64,000 nt of DNA from Nocardioides thalensis (GCF_013410655.1 NZ_JACCFP010000001.1:868001-932000); one strand, 5' to 3'. Shown: positions 35,117-43,420, counted from the stretch's first letter. A program made the numbers and translations. The notes: generated by a model not told the origin, from the letters alone.

Positions 35117-35193
35117 CCCCCTGGGGCCGAGTCGTGTCTCGCTAGGTTGGTCGAGTAGCCGAGGCCCCCTGGGGCCGAGGCGTATCGAGACCC
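35115..35193 (+). repeat. Family B repeat B4 with a partial copy
   Basis: A degenerate B centre-plus-tail (35115-35140, ggccccctggggccgagtcg...) precedes a full B element (35145-35193), which ends on the base before the stop codon of the convergent XRE gene. Confidence 0.85.
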
Positions 35194-36810
35194 TCAGTCC
35201 TCGGCCACCGCCGGCCCGCGCTCGCACGCCCACTGGATCAGGCGGCGCAGGTCGTCGGGGCACTTCACGAGCAGCTGGTTGAGCTCGTCCCTGCGGTCGG
35301 CGAGCCCGAGCGCGAGGATCGCGGCGCGCGCGGCGTCGGGCGCCGTCTCGTGGTCCTCGACGGTGCTGACCAGCGTGCGTACGGCGGCGTCGGGCAGGTC
35401 GCCGCCGACCCACATCAGCGCGGCGGCGGCTCGCGTGCGCAGCTCGGGCCGCGCCTCCTCGTCGAGCCGCTCCGCCAGCGCGGTCGCGCTGATCACCGCG
35501 GTCATCCGGGCGACCATCGACCAGCACAGCGAGGCGAGCCGGTCGTCGGCGTGGTTGGTCAGCCGCAGCACGACCTCGCCGACCGCGGTCGCATACGGGC
35601 TGGCGAGGATCAGTGACGACGCGAGGTGCCGTCGGCTGCGGTGGACGTGGAAGAGCGCCTCGCGCACCAGGCGGCTGAGCATCTGGTCGGGGTCCGCCGA
35701 GTTGCGGGCGCACAGCAGCTCGGCGTGCAGCCCGATGTGGTCGGAGAAGATCCGCGCCTGCTCGGAGTCGACCAGCTCCCAGTTGGAGCGCGCCTGCCGG
35801 AGCGTGGTGCGGGTGACGTCGTCCGTGGCCGACCGCAGCACCCGCTCGAACTGGTCGTCGGTGAGCCGCGACGCCAGGTCGAGGACGACCACCGACGGGC
35901 GCCCGCCGCGCACGAGCTCGTGGCCGACGTGGACCTCGAGGACCTTGTGGTCGGGGGCCAGGTTGCCGCGCCGGATCATCGCCGACGCCGCGATGGCGGC
36001 GCTGCTGCGCAGCTTCGCGCTGGGCGCGGTCATCAGCCGCAGCACCAGGTCGCTGGCCGCCGGGTCGGCGATCTCGGTGAGCACCTGGAGCACGGGCGTG
36101 ATCACCCGGGTCTCCGGGTCGAGCACGTAGCGACCCACGCTCTTGGTCAGGTACGGCTGTGCCTGCGGTGCGTTCATCAGCGCCGCTGCGGCCTCGTAGC
36201 GCGCGAGGTAGGGGATGCTCGCCGTACGCGCGAGCTCGTCGACCAGGTGGTCGGTGAGGTCCTGCCAGATCCGGCGCTGCAGGTAGACGCTCTGATAGCT
36301 GCGCAGCTGGTCGGAGAGCCGGATCCACTGGTCGCCGCGGATCCGCTGTGACTCCAGGCCGTCGAGCAGCTCGTCGATGACGCCCGGATCGCTCGTGGCG
36401 CCGGCGCGCTCGGCCGGTCGGGTGATCAGGTGCCCGTCGCGGGCGAGGGTACGCCGCACCGCGCCGATCTGGGCCGGCCGGAGGCCCGCGACCTTCTCGT
36501 AGGCCTCGACCAGCTGGGGCGAGATGTACTCGAGGCCCGACTCCCAGCGGGAGATGCGGCTGGAGTCGATGCGGACGCCCAGCTCCTTCATCGGAGCGAC
36601 GAACTCGGCGCGGCTGAGGCCGCGGGTCTGGGGACCGAGGAGGCGGGTGGTGGCGAGCAGCCACGCCAGCCGCTTGTTTCCCTCGTACACGTCGCCCGCA
36701 ATAAGGGAGGCGTCGTGCGGCAGCCTCTGTGGTCGACCGCGGGAGCGACGGTCGCCACTGCTGCGTGGTATCCCCACGCCGTCTCCCTCTCTGTCCATGG
36801 TCTCGGGCAC
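35194..36810 (-). CDS. Large XRE-type HTH regulator with HEAT-like repeats
   Basis: 538 residues. An N-terminal helix-turn-helix (about residues 62-115: GLSRAEFVAPMKELGVRIDSSRISRWESGLEYISPQ-like region) is followed by about 400 residues of short helical repeats (ARYEAAAALMNAP, KLRSSAAIAASAMI, RPELRTRAAAALMWVGG) resembling HEAT/armadillo repeats. No NTPase motif is seen, so it is not a STAND protein. It diverges from the giant secreted-protein gene and may sense a protein partner. GTG 36808-36810 is used; MDRE further in is an alternative. Confidence 0.75.
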   Translation of the reverse strand: MPETMDREGDGVGIPRSSGDRRSRGRPQRLPHDASLIAGDVYEGNKRLAWLLATTRLLGPQTRGLSRAEFVAPMKELGVRIDSSRISRWESGLEYISPQLVEAYEKVAGLRPAQIGAVRRTLARDGHLITRPAERAGATSDPGVIDELLDGLESQRIRGDQWIRLSDQLRSYQSVYLQRRIWQDLTDHLVDELARTASIPYLARYEAAAALMNAPQAQPYLTKSVGRYVLDPETRVITPVLQVLTEIADPAASDLVLRLMTAPSAKLRSSAAIAASAMIRRGNLAPDHKVLEVHVGHELVRGGRPSVVVLDLASRLTDDQFERVLRSATDDVTRTTLRQARSNWELVDSEQARIFSDHIGLHAELLCARNSADPDQMLSRLVREALFHVHRSRRHLASSLILASPYATAVGEVVLRLTNHADDRLASLCWSMVARMTAVISATALAERLDEEARPELRTRAAAALMWVGGDLPDAAVRTLVSTVEDHETAPDAARAAILALGLADRRDELNQLLVKCPDDLRRLIQWACERGPAVAED

Positions 36811-36864
36811 TAGCGAGCCTTATGACACACCGCTGCGCACGTTTGATTCAGCGACTTCTCGAAA

Positions 36865-36956
36865 CTTGCAAGAAATGGTCTTTACCTGACGGACACGCGA
36901 AGGATCGCCGCGAACCGCTGGGACCAAGGTCCCAGGACGGTGCCTCGTCATGAGGC
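36865..36956 (+). promoter_or_regulatory. AT-rich regulatory region and structured leader of the giant secreted-protein gene
   Basis: The 219-bp divergent gap holds an AT-rich patch with palindrome CTTGCAAG (36865-36872), then two hairpins: ctgggacc-aa-ggtcccag (36918-36935, 8-bp arms) and gcctc-gtcat-gaggc (36942-36956). The ORF starts about 75 nt later behind AAAGGA. I do not recognise a riboswitch class. The palindrome could be an operator of the XRE-HEAT regulator. Confidence 0.4.
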
Positions 36957-37029
36957 CAGGCGGCGCGCAGCAGCGACCGGGGACACCCAGAGCCACCCGC
37001 GCCTATCAGGGGAAACCGAAAGGAATGCG

Positions 37030-40000
37030 ATGAACAGCAGCGGCAAGAGGCGCGGACTGGCGGTACTCGCCGTGTCCGCCATGGCTGCAGTGGGACTCCC
37101 ACTCGCAGCCAGCGCAACCACGATCGAGAGCGAGATGGATACGGCGTACACCGACCGTGAGGTCGTGCTCGTCACCCCGTCGGGCGCTCTCGCCTCGACC
37201 AAGAACGACGGCACCAACTCGTCGATCAGCCTCTCGGCGATCGCGACGTCGGACATCGACTCGCTCCGGTTCCAGTTCTCCACCGACGCCGGTGCGACCT
37301 GGACCAACATCGGCGGGCCGCTGGCCGCGCCGAACGACGACGGTGCCTACAGCATCGAGTGGACCCCCGGCTTCGCCCTCCCGGCCGCCGGTGTCCTCGT
37401 CCGGGCCAACGGTCACTCGAGTATCGACAACAGCCAGAACATCGACCAGTCGGCGGCGCTCGCGGTCAACAACACCGACGAGACCTCGGCGCTGACCCCG
37501 GGCTCCGCGCTCGGTGTCTACCGGTCGCCGATCGACGTCAACGACGACAACGTCATCGTCACCGGCACCGCGTCGGCGGGCAACACTGTCGTCTCGCTGG
37601 TAGACGCCAATGGCGCCAACGTGGCGAGCACCGGCGCGCTGGCGGGCCCGAACTTCCGCGGCATCCTCGACATCGACGGTGTCTACACCTACAACGCCCC
37701 CGACGAGGTCCAGCTGCGCGCGGTGAACGCGTCGGGCACCGACGACGGCGAGGCCTACACGCTCTACCAGCAGGTCCCGACGACGATCACCGCGGTCGGC
37801 AGCCCGGCCAACCCGGCTGACCCGAACCAGAACGTGCAGGTCACGGTGACCGTGCTCGACCAGAACGGCAAGCCGATCGCCGGCGCCGAGGTGGCGTCTG
37901 ACCACGTGGTGGACGGCACGTTCATCCCGCGGGGCGAGACCAACGCGAGCGGCCAGCTCGTGTTTGCCGCGGAGCAGAACGCAAACGACGGCTCCGTCTC
38001 CTGGATCGTCAACCAGACCAACTCCCAGGTCACCTACGACCCGGGCGTCGGCGACATCAAGTTCGACCTCCAGGTGGGCCAGGGCTTCTCTGCCGACCTC
38101 GTGGGCTCGAGCAACGACGGTCCGGCGTTCGACTTCGACGAGTACGACCTCGCCACCGACATCCAGGTGCAGGTCAAGGACCAGACGGGCGCCAACTTCG
38201 ACGACCCGGGCACCCAGGACCTGACCTACTTCTGGAAGATGCTCCCGTTCGACCCGAGCATCGAGCCCGAGGACGGCGACAGCCACGTCGTGACCAACGA
38301 CGCCAACGGCCTCTACGACGTGCCGTTCGCGGTCGGCTCGGACTTCCCCGAGGGCAACCTCGAGTCCGGTACCTACGAGCTGTGGGCGTCGCTGAGCGAC
38401 GGCGGCACCGGTCACCCGGTCTCGTCGCGCAAGGTGCTCACGGTCAAGGCCGGCGAGGCCACCATCGAGTGGGTCGACCCCGACGGTGACGGCAAGGTCA
38501 TCGCCCCGGCCGGCACGGTCGCGACGGGCAACGGCAACCTGGTGCTCGAGGACGGCACGGGTCTCCCGGGCCGCCGTGTGGACTTCCACTACAACACGGG
38601 CACCGAGTACGACGAGGACGGCAACACCTCGATGGCTGATGCCAACATCATCAGCGCGGACCCGGTCACCACGGGTGCGAACGGCTCCTTCTCGGTCGAC
38701 GTCGAGGACATCGGGAACTCCGGTACTCCTGAGGTCGGCGGCGAGGCCGGTACCGGCTCCGCCAACGCGCCGGGCATCGGCAACTGGGGTGGCGTCGACG
38801 TGCACCACGGCTTCGACTTCGTGACCGACCAGGTCCCGAACGGCGCCGTGCTGGAGATCGAGTACGACTCCGAGACTGCTGGCCCCGCGGGCACGCGTGA
38901 GCTCGGCACCGTCCACCTCGAGGACGCGTTCGGTGACAACCTCGCCGGCGTCCAGATCGAGCTGTCGCTCGACACCCCGGAGACCGCGCAGAACGGCGCG
39001 TTCTTCCTGGGTGCGGGTCTCAGCAGCTTCCTCGACCCGGTGGAGGGCAACTACGTCCCGACCCGCGACGACTCGCTGGGCTCGACGATCACCGTCAGCA
39101 CCAACAACAACGGTGACGCCACGTTCCGCACCACGATCGGTCGCGACAGCGGCTTCGACGACGACGGGCTGACCGACGCCGTTGTCTCCGCCGACGTCGA
39201 CGGCCTGTCGGCCGACGACTCGGTCGAGTGGGATTCGTCCAACCCGATCAACGCGAGCGAGATCACCATCGTCCGCACGCCGGGGCAGCCGGAGAACCAG
39301 CGGCTCGACAAGGCCGTGCTGTTCGACATCTTCGCCAAGGACCAGTACGGCAACCCGGCCAAGGGTGTTGAGGTCACCGCGGAGTGCCCGGACATCCTGG
39401 GTGACGACGACACCTGCTCCGTCGGTGGCGTCACCACGCCGTCCGACCTGGACAACGGCGGTGACCTCGCGGTCTTCAGCGTCGACACCAACGGCGACCT
39501 GATCCCCGACGGCGAGGGTGAGTACACCTTCACGGCCGAGGTCTCTGGCGGTCTCACCAACTCGACGAACTCGGGTCTGAGCACGGACTTCACCGAGGTC
39601 TACAACGCCGCAGGCAACCCGGTGAAGAAGGTCGTCGAGACCTCGTTCGACCAGTCCTGGTACGCCGGTAAGATCGGCGAGGACGAGGGTGCCACTTACA
39701 CCCTGACCACCTCGCCGGCCAACCCGGTCGTGGCGGGCCAGCCGGTCACGGCGACCCTCACGGCTCTGGACTCCGAGGGCAACCCGCTCGAGGGCCTGCG
39801 GGTCGACTTCGTCCGCACCGGTGACCCCGACACGGAGACCCCGGTCGTCACCGACGAGGACGGCGTCGCGCAGTACGTGTTCGAGGTCGAGGAGAACTGC
39901 ACCTCCGACACCGTCACCGCGGTGGTCCGCGACACCGTCACCTACGACGGTGACCCGGCGACTGAGGGCGTTGTCTCCGACCAGAGCACCGTGGTTGTCT

Positions 40001-40302
40001 CGGAGCCCTGCAAGGTCAACGTCAACATCTCCGGTCTCAACTCGGAGAACAAGAAGCGGGACATCATCAACGTCACCGCCACCTCGGACGCGGACCTCAC
40101 CGGTCTCTCGGTGAAGCTGCAGCGCAAGGTGGACGGCGAGTGGAAGACGGTCGGTGACAAGGGCAAGACCCTCGACTCCGACGGCAAGGCTCGCTTCTCG
40201 GTGCGTGACCTGAACGGCAACAAGGTCACGAAGTACCGCGTGATGATCCCGGCCACGGACCTGACGAAGGCTGCCACGTCCAAGGTCCTGAACCGCCGCT
40301 GA
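37030..40302 (+). CDS. Giant secreted protein with bacterial Ig-like (invasin-type) domains
   Basis: 1120 residues. Signal peptide 1-29 (MNSSGKRRGLAVLAVSAMAA... ASA), then many beta-sandwich modules. Invasin/Big_1-type segments are recognisable, for example PNQNVQVTVTVLDQNGKPIAG near 260, FAKDQYGNPAKGVEVTAECP near 770 and PVTATLTALDSEGNPLEGL near 910. The protein is strongly acidic (Asp-rich) except for a basic final 75 residues. No LPXTG or S-layer-homology anchor is seen, so attachment, if any, may use the basic C-terminal module. Likely a surface or matrix protein. Ribosome binding site AAAGGA. Strong terminator behind. Confidence 0.82.
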   Translation: MNSSGKRRGLAVLAVSAMAAVGLPLAASATTIESEMDTAYTDREVVLVTPSGALASTKNDGTNSSISLSAIATSDIDSLRFQFSTDAGATWTNIGGPLAAPNDDGAYSIEWTPGFALPAAGVLVRANGHSSIDNSQNIDQSAALAVNNTDETSALTPGSALGVYRSPIDVNDDNVIVTGTASAGNTVVSLVDANGANVASTGALAGPNFRGILDIDGVYTYNAPDEVQLRAVNASGTDDGEAYTLYQQVPTTITAVGSPANPADPNQNVQVTVTVLDQNGKPIAGAEVASDHVVDGTFIPRGETNASGQLVFAAEQNANDGSVSWIVNQTNSQVTYDPGVGDIKFDLQVGQGFSADLVGSSNDGPAFDFDEYDLATDIQVQVKDQTGANFDDPGTQDLTYFWKMLPFDPSIEPEDGDSHVVTNDANGLYDVPFAVGSDFPEGNLESGTYELWASLSDGGTGHPVSSRKVLTVKAGEATIEWVDPDGDGKVIAPAGTVATGNGNLVLEDGTGLPGRRVDFHYNTGTEYDEDGNTSMADANIISADPVTTGANGSFSVDVEDIGNSGTPEVGGEAGTGSANAPGIGNWGGVDVHHGFDFVTDQVPNGAVLEIEYDSETAGPAGTRELGTVHLEDAFGDNLAGVQIELSLDTPETAQNGAFFLGAGLSSFLDPVEGNYVPTRDDSLGSTITVSTNNNGDATFRTTIGRDSGFDDDGLTDAVVSADVDGLSADDSVEWDSSNPINASEITIVRTPGQPENQRLDKAVLFDIFAKDQYGNPAKGVEVTAECPDILGDDDTCSVGGVTTPSDLDNGGDLAVFSVDTNGDLIPDGEGEYTFTAEVSGGLTNSTNSGLSTDFTEVYNAAGNPVKKVVETSFDQSWYAGKIGEDEGATYTLTTSPANPVVAGQPVTATLTALDSEGNPLEGLRVDFVRTGDPDTETPVVTDEDGVAQYVFEVEENCTSDTVTAVVRDTVTYDGDPATEGVVSDQSTVVVSEPCKVNVNISGLNSENKKRDIINVTATSDADLTGLSVKLQRKVDGEWKTVGDKGKTLDSDGKARFSVRDLNGNKVTKYRVMIPATDLTKAATSKVLNRR

Positions 40303-40311
40303 GGCAACGGT

Positions 40312-40347
40312 GATCCGTCCGGGTGGACTCGGCCGCCCGGACGGATC
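40312..40347 (+). terminator. Terminator after the giant secreted-protein gene
   Basis: gatccgtccggg (40312-40323) and cccggacggatc (40336-40347) are perfect 12-bp arms around a 12-nt loop, ten bases after the stop codon. No T run. Confidence 0.82.
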
Positions 40348-40483
40348 GCTACCCCAGCACCAACCATTCTTGAATCTGACGGATCTCTCGATCCCAACTG
40401 ATCGCTAGATCCCTCCGACCACCCTGGGCGCACCGCACCAGGCGCCCGGCTCGGGGGTGAGAACGATCTGGTGCCTCCGGACG

Positions 40484-40533
40484 CGGTCCGGGCCAACTCT
40501 CCTGTCGCTGCGAGATGACTTGGTCCGGACCGC
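40484..40533 (-). repeat. Family D repeat, copy D1
   Basis: A 50-bp element whose reverse complement matches 41453-41501 with a single one-base deletion. Its own ends are an imperfect 11-bp inverted repeat (cggtccgggcc / ggtccggaccg). A T run (40541-40545) follows. With D2 it flanks the lipoprotein gene in opposite orientation. Confidence 0.88.
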
Positions 40534-40555
40534 TTCCGCATTTTTCGAGCTTGGG

Positions 40556-40698
40556 CCGGAGGTTTCGAGGCTCGTCGCTAGCGCTCCTCGCACCTCAACC
40601 ACCGGCCCGCCTCGCACCTCAACCACCGGCCGCCTCGCACCTCAACCACCGGCCGCCTCGCACCTCAACCACCGGCGTTGTCGCACCTCGACCACCGG
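40556..40698 (+). repeat. Family A repeat A5 expanded into a tandem array
   Basis: A full A element (40556-40605, centre gtcgctagcgctc) is followed by four more copies of its right end, cctcgcacctcaaccaccgg, ending at 40605, 40629, 40652, 40675 and 40698 (period 23-24 bp). The last copy has two changes. No other feature is seen between the terminator at 40347 and the lipoprotein promoter apart from D1. Confidence 0.9.
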
Positions 40699-40790
40699 CA
40701 CACTGGCCCTTCGATTGGCGGCGGATATGAGTTCGCTGAGCGTTGCCTGAATCGGCCACGAGCACGCCGCGCCTTACCTACGGTTCTCTC

Positions 40791-41345
40791 ATGCGTACTC
40801 GACTCCCGGCCCTCTCCCTGGCCGCCCTTCTCGTTGCTTCTCCACTCCTCGCTGCGTGCGGTGGTGACGACGAGGGCGGCGGTGACGACACCGTCGACGG
40901 CGGCGAGATCGGGGACCCGACCGCCATCGCCGGCCCGGACGAGCCGAGCGACACCGACCCGAACTGCCCGTTCGGGGCCAAGGCCCTCGTCAAGGCGACC
41001 GGCCTCAACTTCCTCGCCAAGGACAACTGCACGTTCGTGGTGAAGAAGGGCCCGGCGCGCATCTCCGTCTCGCAGAACGCCGCCGCCGACAACGAGACGT
41101 TCGAGCAGACGCGCAAGTCGTACGAGGACCAGTACGCGAACTACGAGGAGCTCGCCGTCGACGGCTACGGCTATGCCGCGTGGAGCGACGACGAGCTGAA
41201 CATCCAAGTGGGCTACCTCGACAACGGCGGTGAGTACCGCTACGCGATCAGCGCGGTCGCTCCCGCCGATGCCGGCGCCGAGGACGTGCCCGGGCTCGCC
41301 GAGCAGCTCATCGCGCTGACCGTGGAGAGCCGCGACAAGAAGTGA
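40791..41345 (+). CDS. Secreted lipoprotein of unknown function
   Basis: 184 residues: lipoprotein signal peptide with lipobox LLAAC (Cys23), a Gly/Asp linker, then a small domain with a conserved-looking Cys pair (PNCPFGAKALVKATGL, KDNCTFVVKKGPARISV). This resembles the many DUF-type actinobacterial lipoproteins with an alpha/beta domain, but I cannot name the family. ATG 40791 is 6 nt after TACGGT (40779-40784). The gene is enclosed by the inverted 50-bp D repeats, each accompanied by a family A repeat. Confidence 0.8.
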   Translation: MRTRLPALSLAALLVASPLLAACGGDDEGGGDDTVDGGEIGDPTAIAGPDEPSDTDPNCPFGAKALVKATGLNFLAKDNCTFVVKKGPARISVSQNAAADNETFEQTRKSYEDQYANYEELAVDGYGYAAWSDDELNIQVGYLDNGGEYRYAISAVAPADAGAEDVPGLAEQLIALTVESRDKK

Positions 41346-41452
41346 CCATCATCCGATGATTCGTGCGATTGTGAACCGTTTTTACCCGGGCGCGCCCCAG
41401 TAGGCGGGTTGTGGCGCGGCGTCGCGGGTACTCATGGTGGAATACAGGCGGC

Positions 41453-41501
41453 GCGGTCCGGACCAGTCATCTCGCAGCGACAGGAGAGTTGGCCCGGACC
41501 G
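41453..41501 (+). repeat. Family D repeat, copy D2
   Basis: 49 bp, inverted copy of 40484-40533 with a one-base deletion. Followed by a T run (41506-41510) and then family A copy A6, repeating the order D - T run - A seen on the other side of the lipoprotein gene. Confidence 0.88.
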
Positions 41502-41519
41502 TGTCCTTTTTACGGCAAG

Positions 41520-41569
41520 CCGGAGGTTTCGAGGCTCGTCGCTAGCGCTCCTCGCACCTCAACCACCGG
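41520..41569 (+). repeat. Family A repeat A6, overlapping the 3' end of the cyclase gene
   Basis: Identical in layout and centre (gtcgctagcgctc) to A5. On the minus strand its end ccggtggttga supplies the last Gly-Gly codons and the TGA stop of the cyclase. Confidence 0.9.
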
Positions 41570-42386
41570 CTGGTGCGACGCGCCAGACGGTGTGCTCGCC
41601 CGGCAGGCCCTTCAGCTCGACCACCTCGGGGTCCCTGAGCTCGACGGCCGCGTCGTCCTCGAGGGCCTCCCGTACGGCGTCGCCCGCGAGCACCTGGCCG
41701 CCCGCGGCGAGATCGGCCACGCGCGCGGCTATCGCGACGTTGCGGCCGAAGTAGTCGCCCTCCTTGGCCACCACCTGTCCGGTGTTCACGCCGATCCGCA
41801 CGCGGATGCCGTGCTTGCGCAGGGTCAGGTCGGTCGGCCGTCGCAGGTCCTGTTGCACGGCGAGAGCCGCGCGGCAGGCGGCCTCGGCGTCGCGGAACGC
41901 GACCATGAACCCGTCGCCGGCGGTCTTGACCACCTGCCCGCGGTACTGCCCGATCCGCGCCCGCAGGATGGCGTCGTGCGCGGCGAGCACCCGCACCCAG
42001 GCCTTGTCGCCGACCTGGTGGTTGAGCGACGTCGACCCCTCGATGTCGGAGAAGAACAGGGTCACCGTGCCGTCAGCGGCCGCCATGTTGAGGATGTCCG
42101 CGCGCTCGCTGCCGGCCCACGACTGGAGGTCGTCGATCGTGGACTGGAGCAGGCCGGTGAGCCCCTCGGTGCGCACCTTGCTCGCGGTGCGCACCACGCG
42201 TCGCAGGTAGCGCTCGGTCGTCGAGGTCGGCGGCCGGGGGCGCAGCGCCGCGTCGAGGTCGGCCTCGAGCTGCGCGGCGCGGGCGTCGCTCGCCGCCAGG
42301 TCGGCCTGGAGCCGGCGTACGACCGCGACCAGCGCGGCCACGACCGCGACCAGCGCGACGCAGACGACGCTCAGAACCACGGTCAC
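41559..42386 (-). CDS. Class III adenylate/guanylate cyclase, membrane-anchored
   Basis: 275 residues: one N-terminal membrane helix (2-24), a coiled-coil-like linker (25-60), then a class III cyclase domain. Metal-binding Asp residues are in TLFFSDIEGSTSLN and KTAGDGFMVAF, and GVNTGQVVAKEGDYFGRNVAIAARV contains the dimer-interface and transition-state Asn region. Makes cAMP or cGMP; substrate not deduced. GTG 42384-42386 is 6 nt after TAAAGT (42393-42398, minus strand). The final residues and stop come from repeat A6. Confidence 0.9.
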   Translation of the reverse strand: MTVVLSVVCVALVAVVAALVAVVRRLQADLAASDARAAQLEADLDAALRPRPPTSTTERYLRRVVRTASKVRTEGLTGLLQSTIDDLQSWAGSERADILNMAAADGTVTLFFSDIEGSTSLNHQVGDKAWVRVLAAHDAILRARIGQYRGQVVKTAGDGFMVAFRDAEAACRAALAVQQDLRRPTDLTLRKHGIRVRIGVNTGQVVAKEGDYFGRNVAIAARVADLAAGGQVLAGDAVREALEDDAAVELRDPEVVELKGLPGEHTVWRVAPAGG

Positions 42387-42407
42387 ATGGGAACTTTAGT
42401 GGTCATC

Positions 42408-42455
42408 GGGTCTCGATACGCCCTCGCCTAGCGGCTCGGGCTACTCGACCAACCT
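42408..42455 (-). repeat. Family B repeat B5
   Basis: Reverse orientation: gggtctcgatacg ... ggctactcgaccaacc, with a shorter, divergent centre (ccctcgcctagcggctcggg). Lies between the cyclase promoter and the stop of the sterol-desaturase-family gene. Confidence 0.82.
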
Positions 42456-43359
42456 AGGGGGCACCTCGCACCTCAACCACCGGCAGCGGAGACGGCTCCC
42501 AGCCCGGAGGGCCGAACAGGTAGCCCAGCCGCTCGCGCCAGCTCGAGGCATGGCGGACGTTGCGGACGATCTTGGCGTAGTCGCCGTACTCGAGCTTGAT
42601 CAGGTTGTAGGTGTTCACCGGCTTGGTGAGGCCGTACGTCGGCCGCTGCCTCTCGGGCGTGAACGAGCCGAAGAGCCGGTCCCAGATGATGAGGATGCCG
42701 CCGTAGTTGGTGTCGAGGTACTCCGGGTCGGAGCCGTGGTGGACGCGGTGGTGCGACGGAGTGTTGAAGACGAACTCGATCGGTCGCGGCAGCCGCTCGA
42801 TCGTCTCGGTGTGCACGAAGAACTGGTAGATCAGGTTGAAGCCGAACGCGACGTAGAGCGTCCACGGCGCGAAGCCGAGCAGCGGCAGCGGGATCCAGAA
42901 GAGCAGCTCGAACCACGGGTTCCACTTCTGCCGCAGCGCGGTCGTGAAGTTCATGTACTCGCTGGAGTGGTGCGCCTGGTGCGCGGCCCAGCCGACGTTG
43001 ACGCGGTGCACGAACCGGTGCTGCCAGTAGTAGAAGAGGTCGAGCCCGAGGATGACGGCCGGCCAGTACCACCAGGCGCTCGTGTCGAGGTGGAACGGCG
43101 CGACGTTGTCGTAGAGCCAGAGGTAGCCGAAGAACCCGGCGAGCTTGAGCAGCGTCAGGAAGACGATCGAGCCGAGGCCCATCAGCAGGCTCGTGCGGGA
43201 GTCGGGGCGGTGGTAGCCCTTGAGCTGGCGGGCCGCCCCGGCCGCGTTGTCGTCATGGTCGAGCCACTTCAGCGCCGCGAGCTCGAGCAGGATCGTGAGG
43301 ATGAAGAACGGGATCGCGTAGGTCACCGGGTTCTTCATCGGGTCGAGCAGGTCGTGCAC
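42454..43359 (-). CDS. Sterol desaturase / fatty acid hydroxylase family protein
   Basis: 301 residues, integral membrane di-iron enzyme family. Four or more hydrophobic segments and the eight-His motif set are present: HRFVH, HQAHHSS and HHRVHH (the HTETIERL histidine may add to it). Acts on a sterol, carotenoid, fatty acid or other lipid; substrate unknown. GTG 43357-43359 with GGGAGAAG upstream. It diverges from a TetR gene over a 39-bp palindrome and is probably its target. The last eight or nine residues (PVVEVRGAP) come from a partial family A repeat. Confidence 0.88.
   Translation of the reverse strand: MHDLLDPMKNPVTYAIPFFILTILLELAALKWLDHDDNAAGAARQLKGYHRPDSRTSLLMGLGSIVFLTLLKLAGFFGYLWLYDNVAPFHLDTSAWWYWPAVILGLDLFYYWQHRFVHRVNVGWAAHQAHHSSEYMNFTTALRQKWNPWFELLFWIPLPLLGFAPWTLYVAFGFNLIYQFFVHTETIERLPRPIEFVFNTPSHHRVHHGSDPEYLDTNYGGILIIWDRLFGSFTPERQRPTYGLTKPVNTYNLIKLEYGDYAKIVRNVRHASSWRERLGYLFGPPGWEPSPLPVVEVRGAP
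42462..42483 (-). repeat. Family A partial repeat A7 at the 3' end of the sterol-desaturase-family gene
   Basis: Only the right end cctcgcacctcaaccaccgg is present. On the minus strand it encodes PVVEVRG, the same reading as in copy A8 inside the VWA gene. Confidence 0.8.
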
Positions 43360-43381
43360 GTGCTTCTCCCGCGGCGAGGGT

Positions 43382-43420
43382 GGATATGACTTCGGGGTAA
43401 GTTACCACGAAGTCATATCC
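43382..43420. promoter_or_regulatory. 39-bp palindromic operator between the desaturase-family and TetR genes
   Basis: 13-bp outer arms ggatatgacttcg / cgaagtcatatcc and an inner palindrome GGTAAGTTACC share one centre at 43401; only one pair in 39 bp mismatches. TAACTT (43399-43404, minus) would be the desaturase -10 and TAGAGT (43426-43431, plus) the tetR -10. Two TetR dimers could fit. Confidence 0.85.

Noticed and set aside
37006..38916. Long minus-strand frame opposite the giant secreted-protein gene
   Set aside because: Predicted residues are mostly Arg, Val, Gly and Ala shaped by the codon use of the opposite strand, with no family motif or ribosome binding site. The plus-strand gene has a signal peptide and Ig-like modules.
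40584..40698. Regular 23-24-bp repeats as a possible CRISPR array
   Set aside because: The repeat makes up nearly the whole period, there are no unique spacers, and no cas gene is present. It is tandem growth of one end of the family A element.
40791..41345. Insertion sequence between the inverted D repeats
   Set aside because: The enclosed gene is a lipoprotein with no transposase or integrase feature, and no target-site duplication is visible. Kept only as a possible non-autonomous unit.
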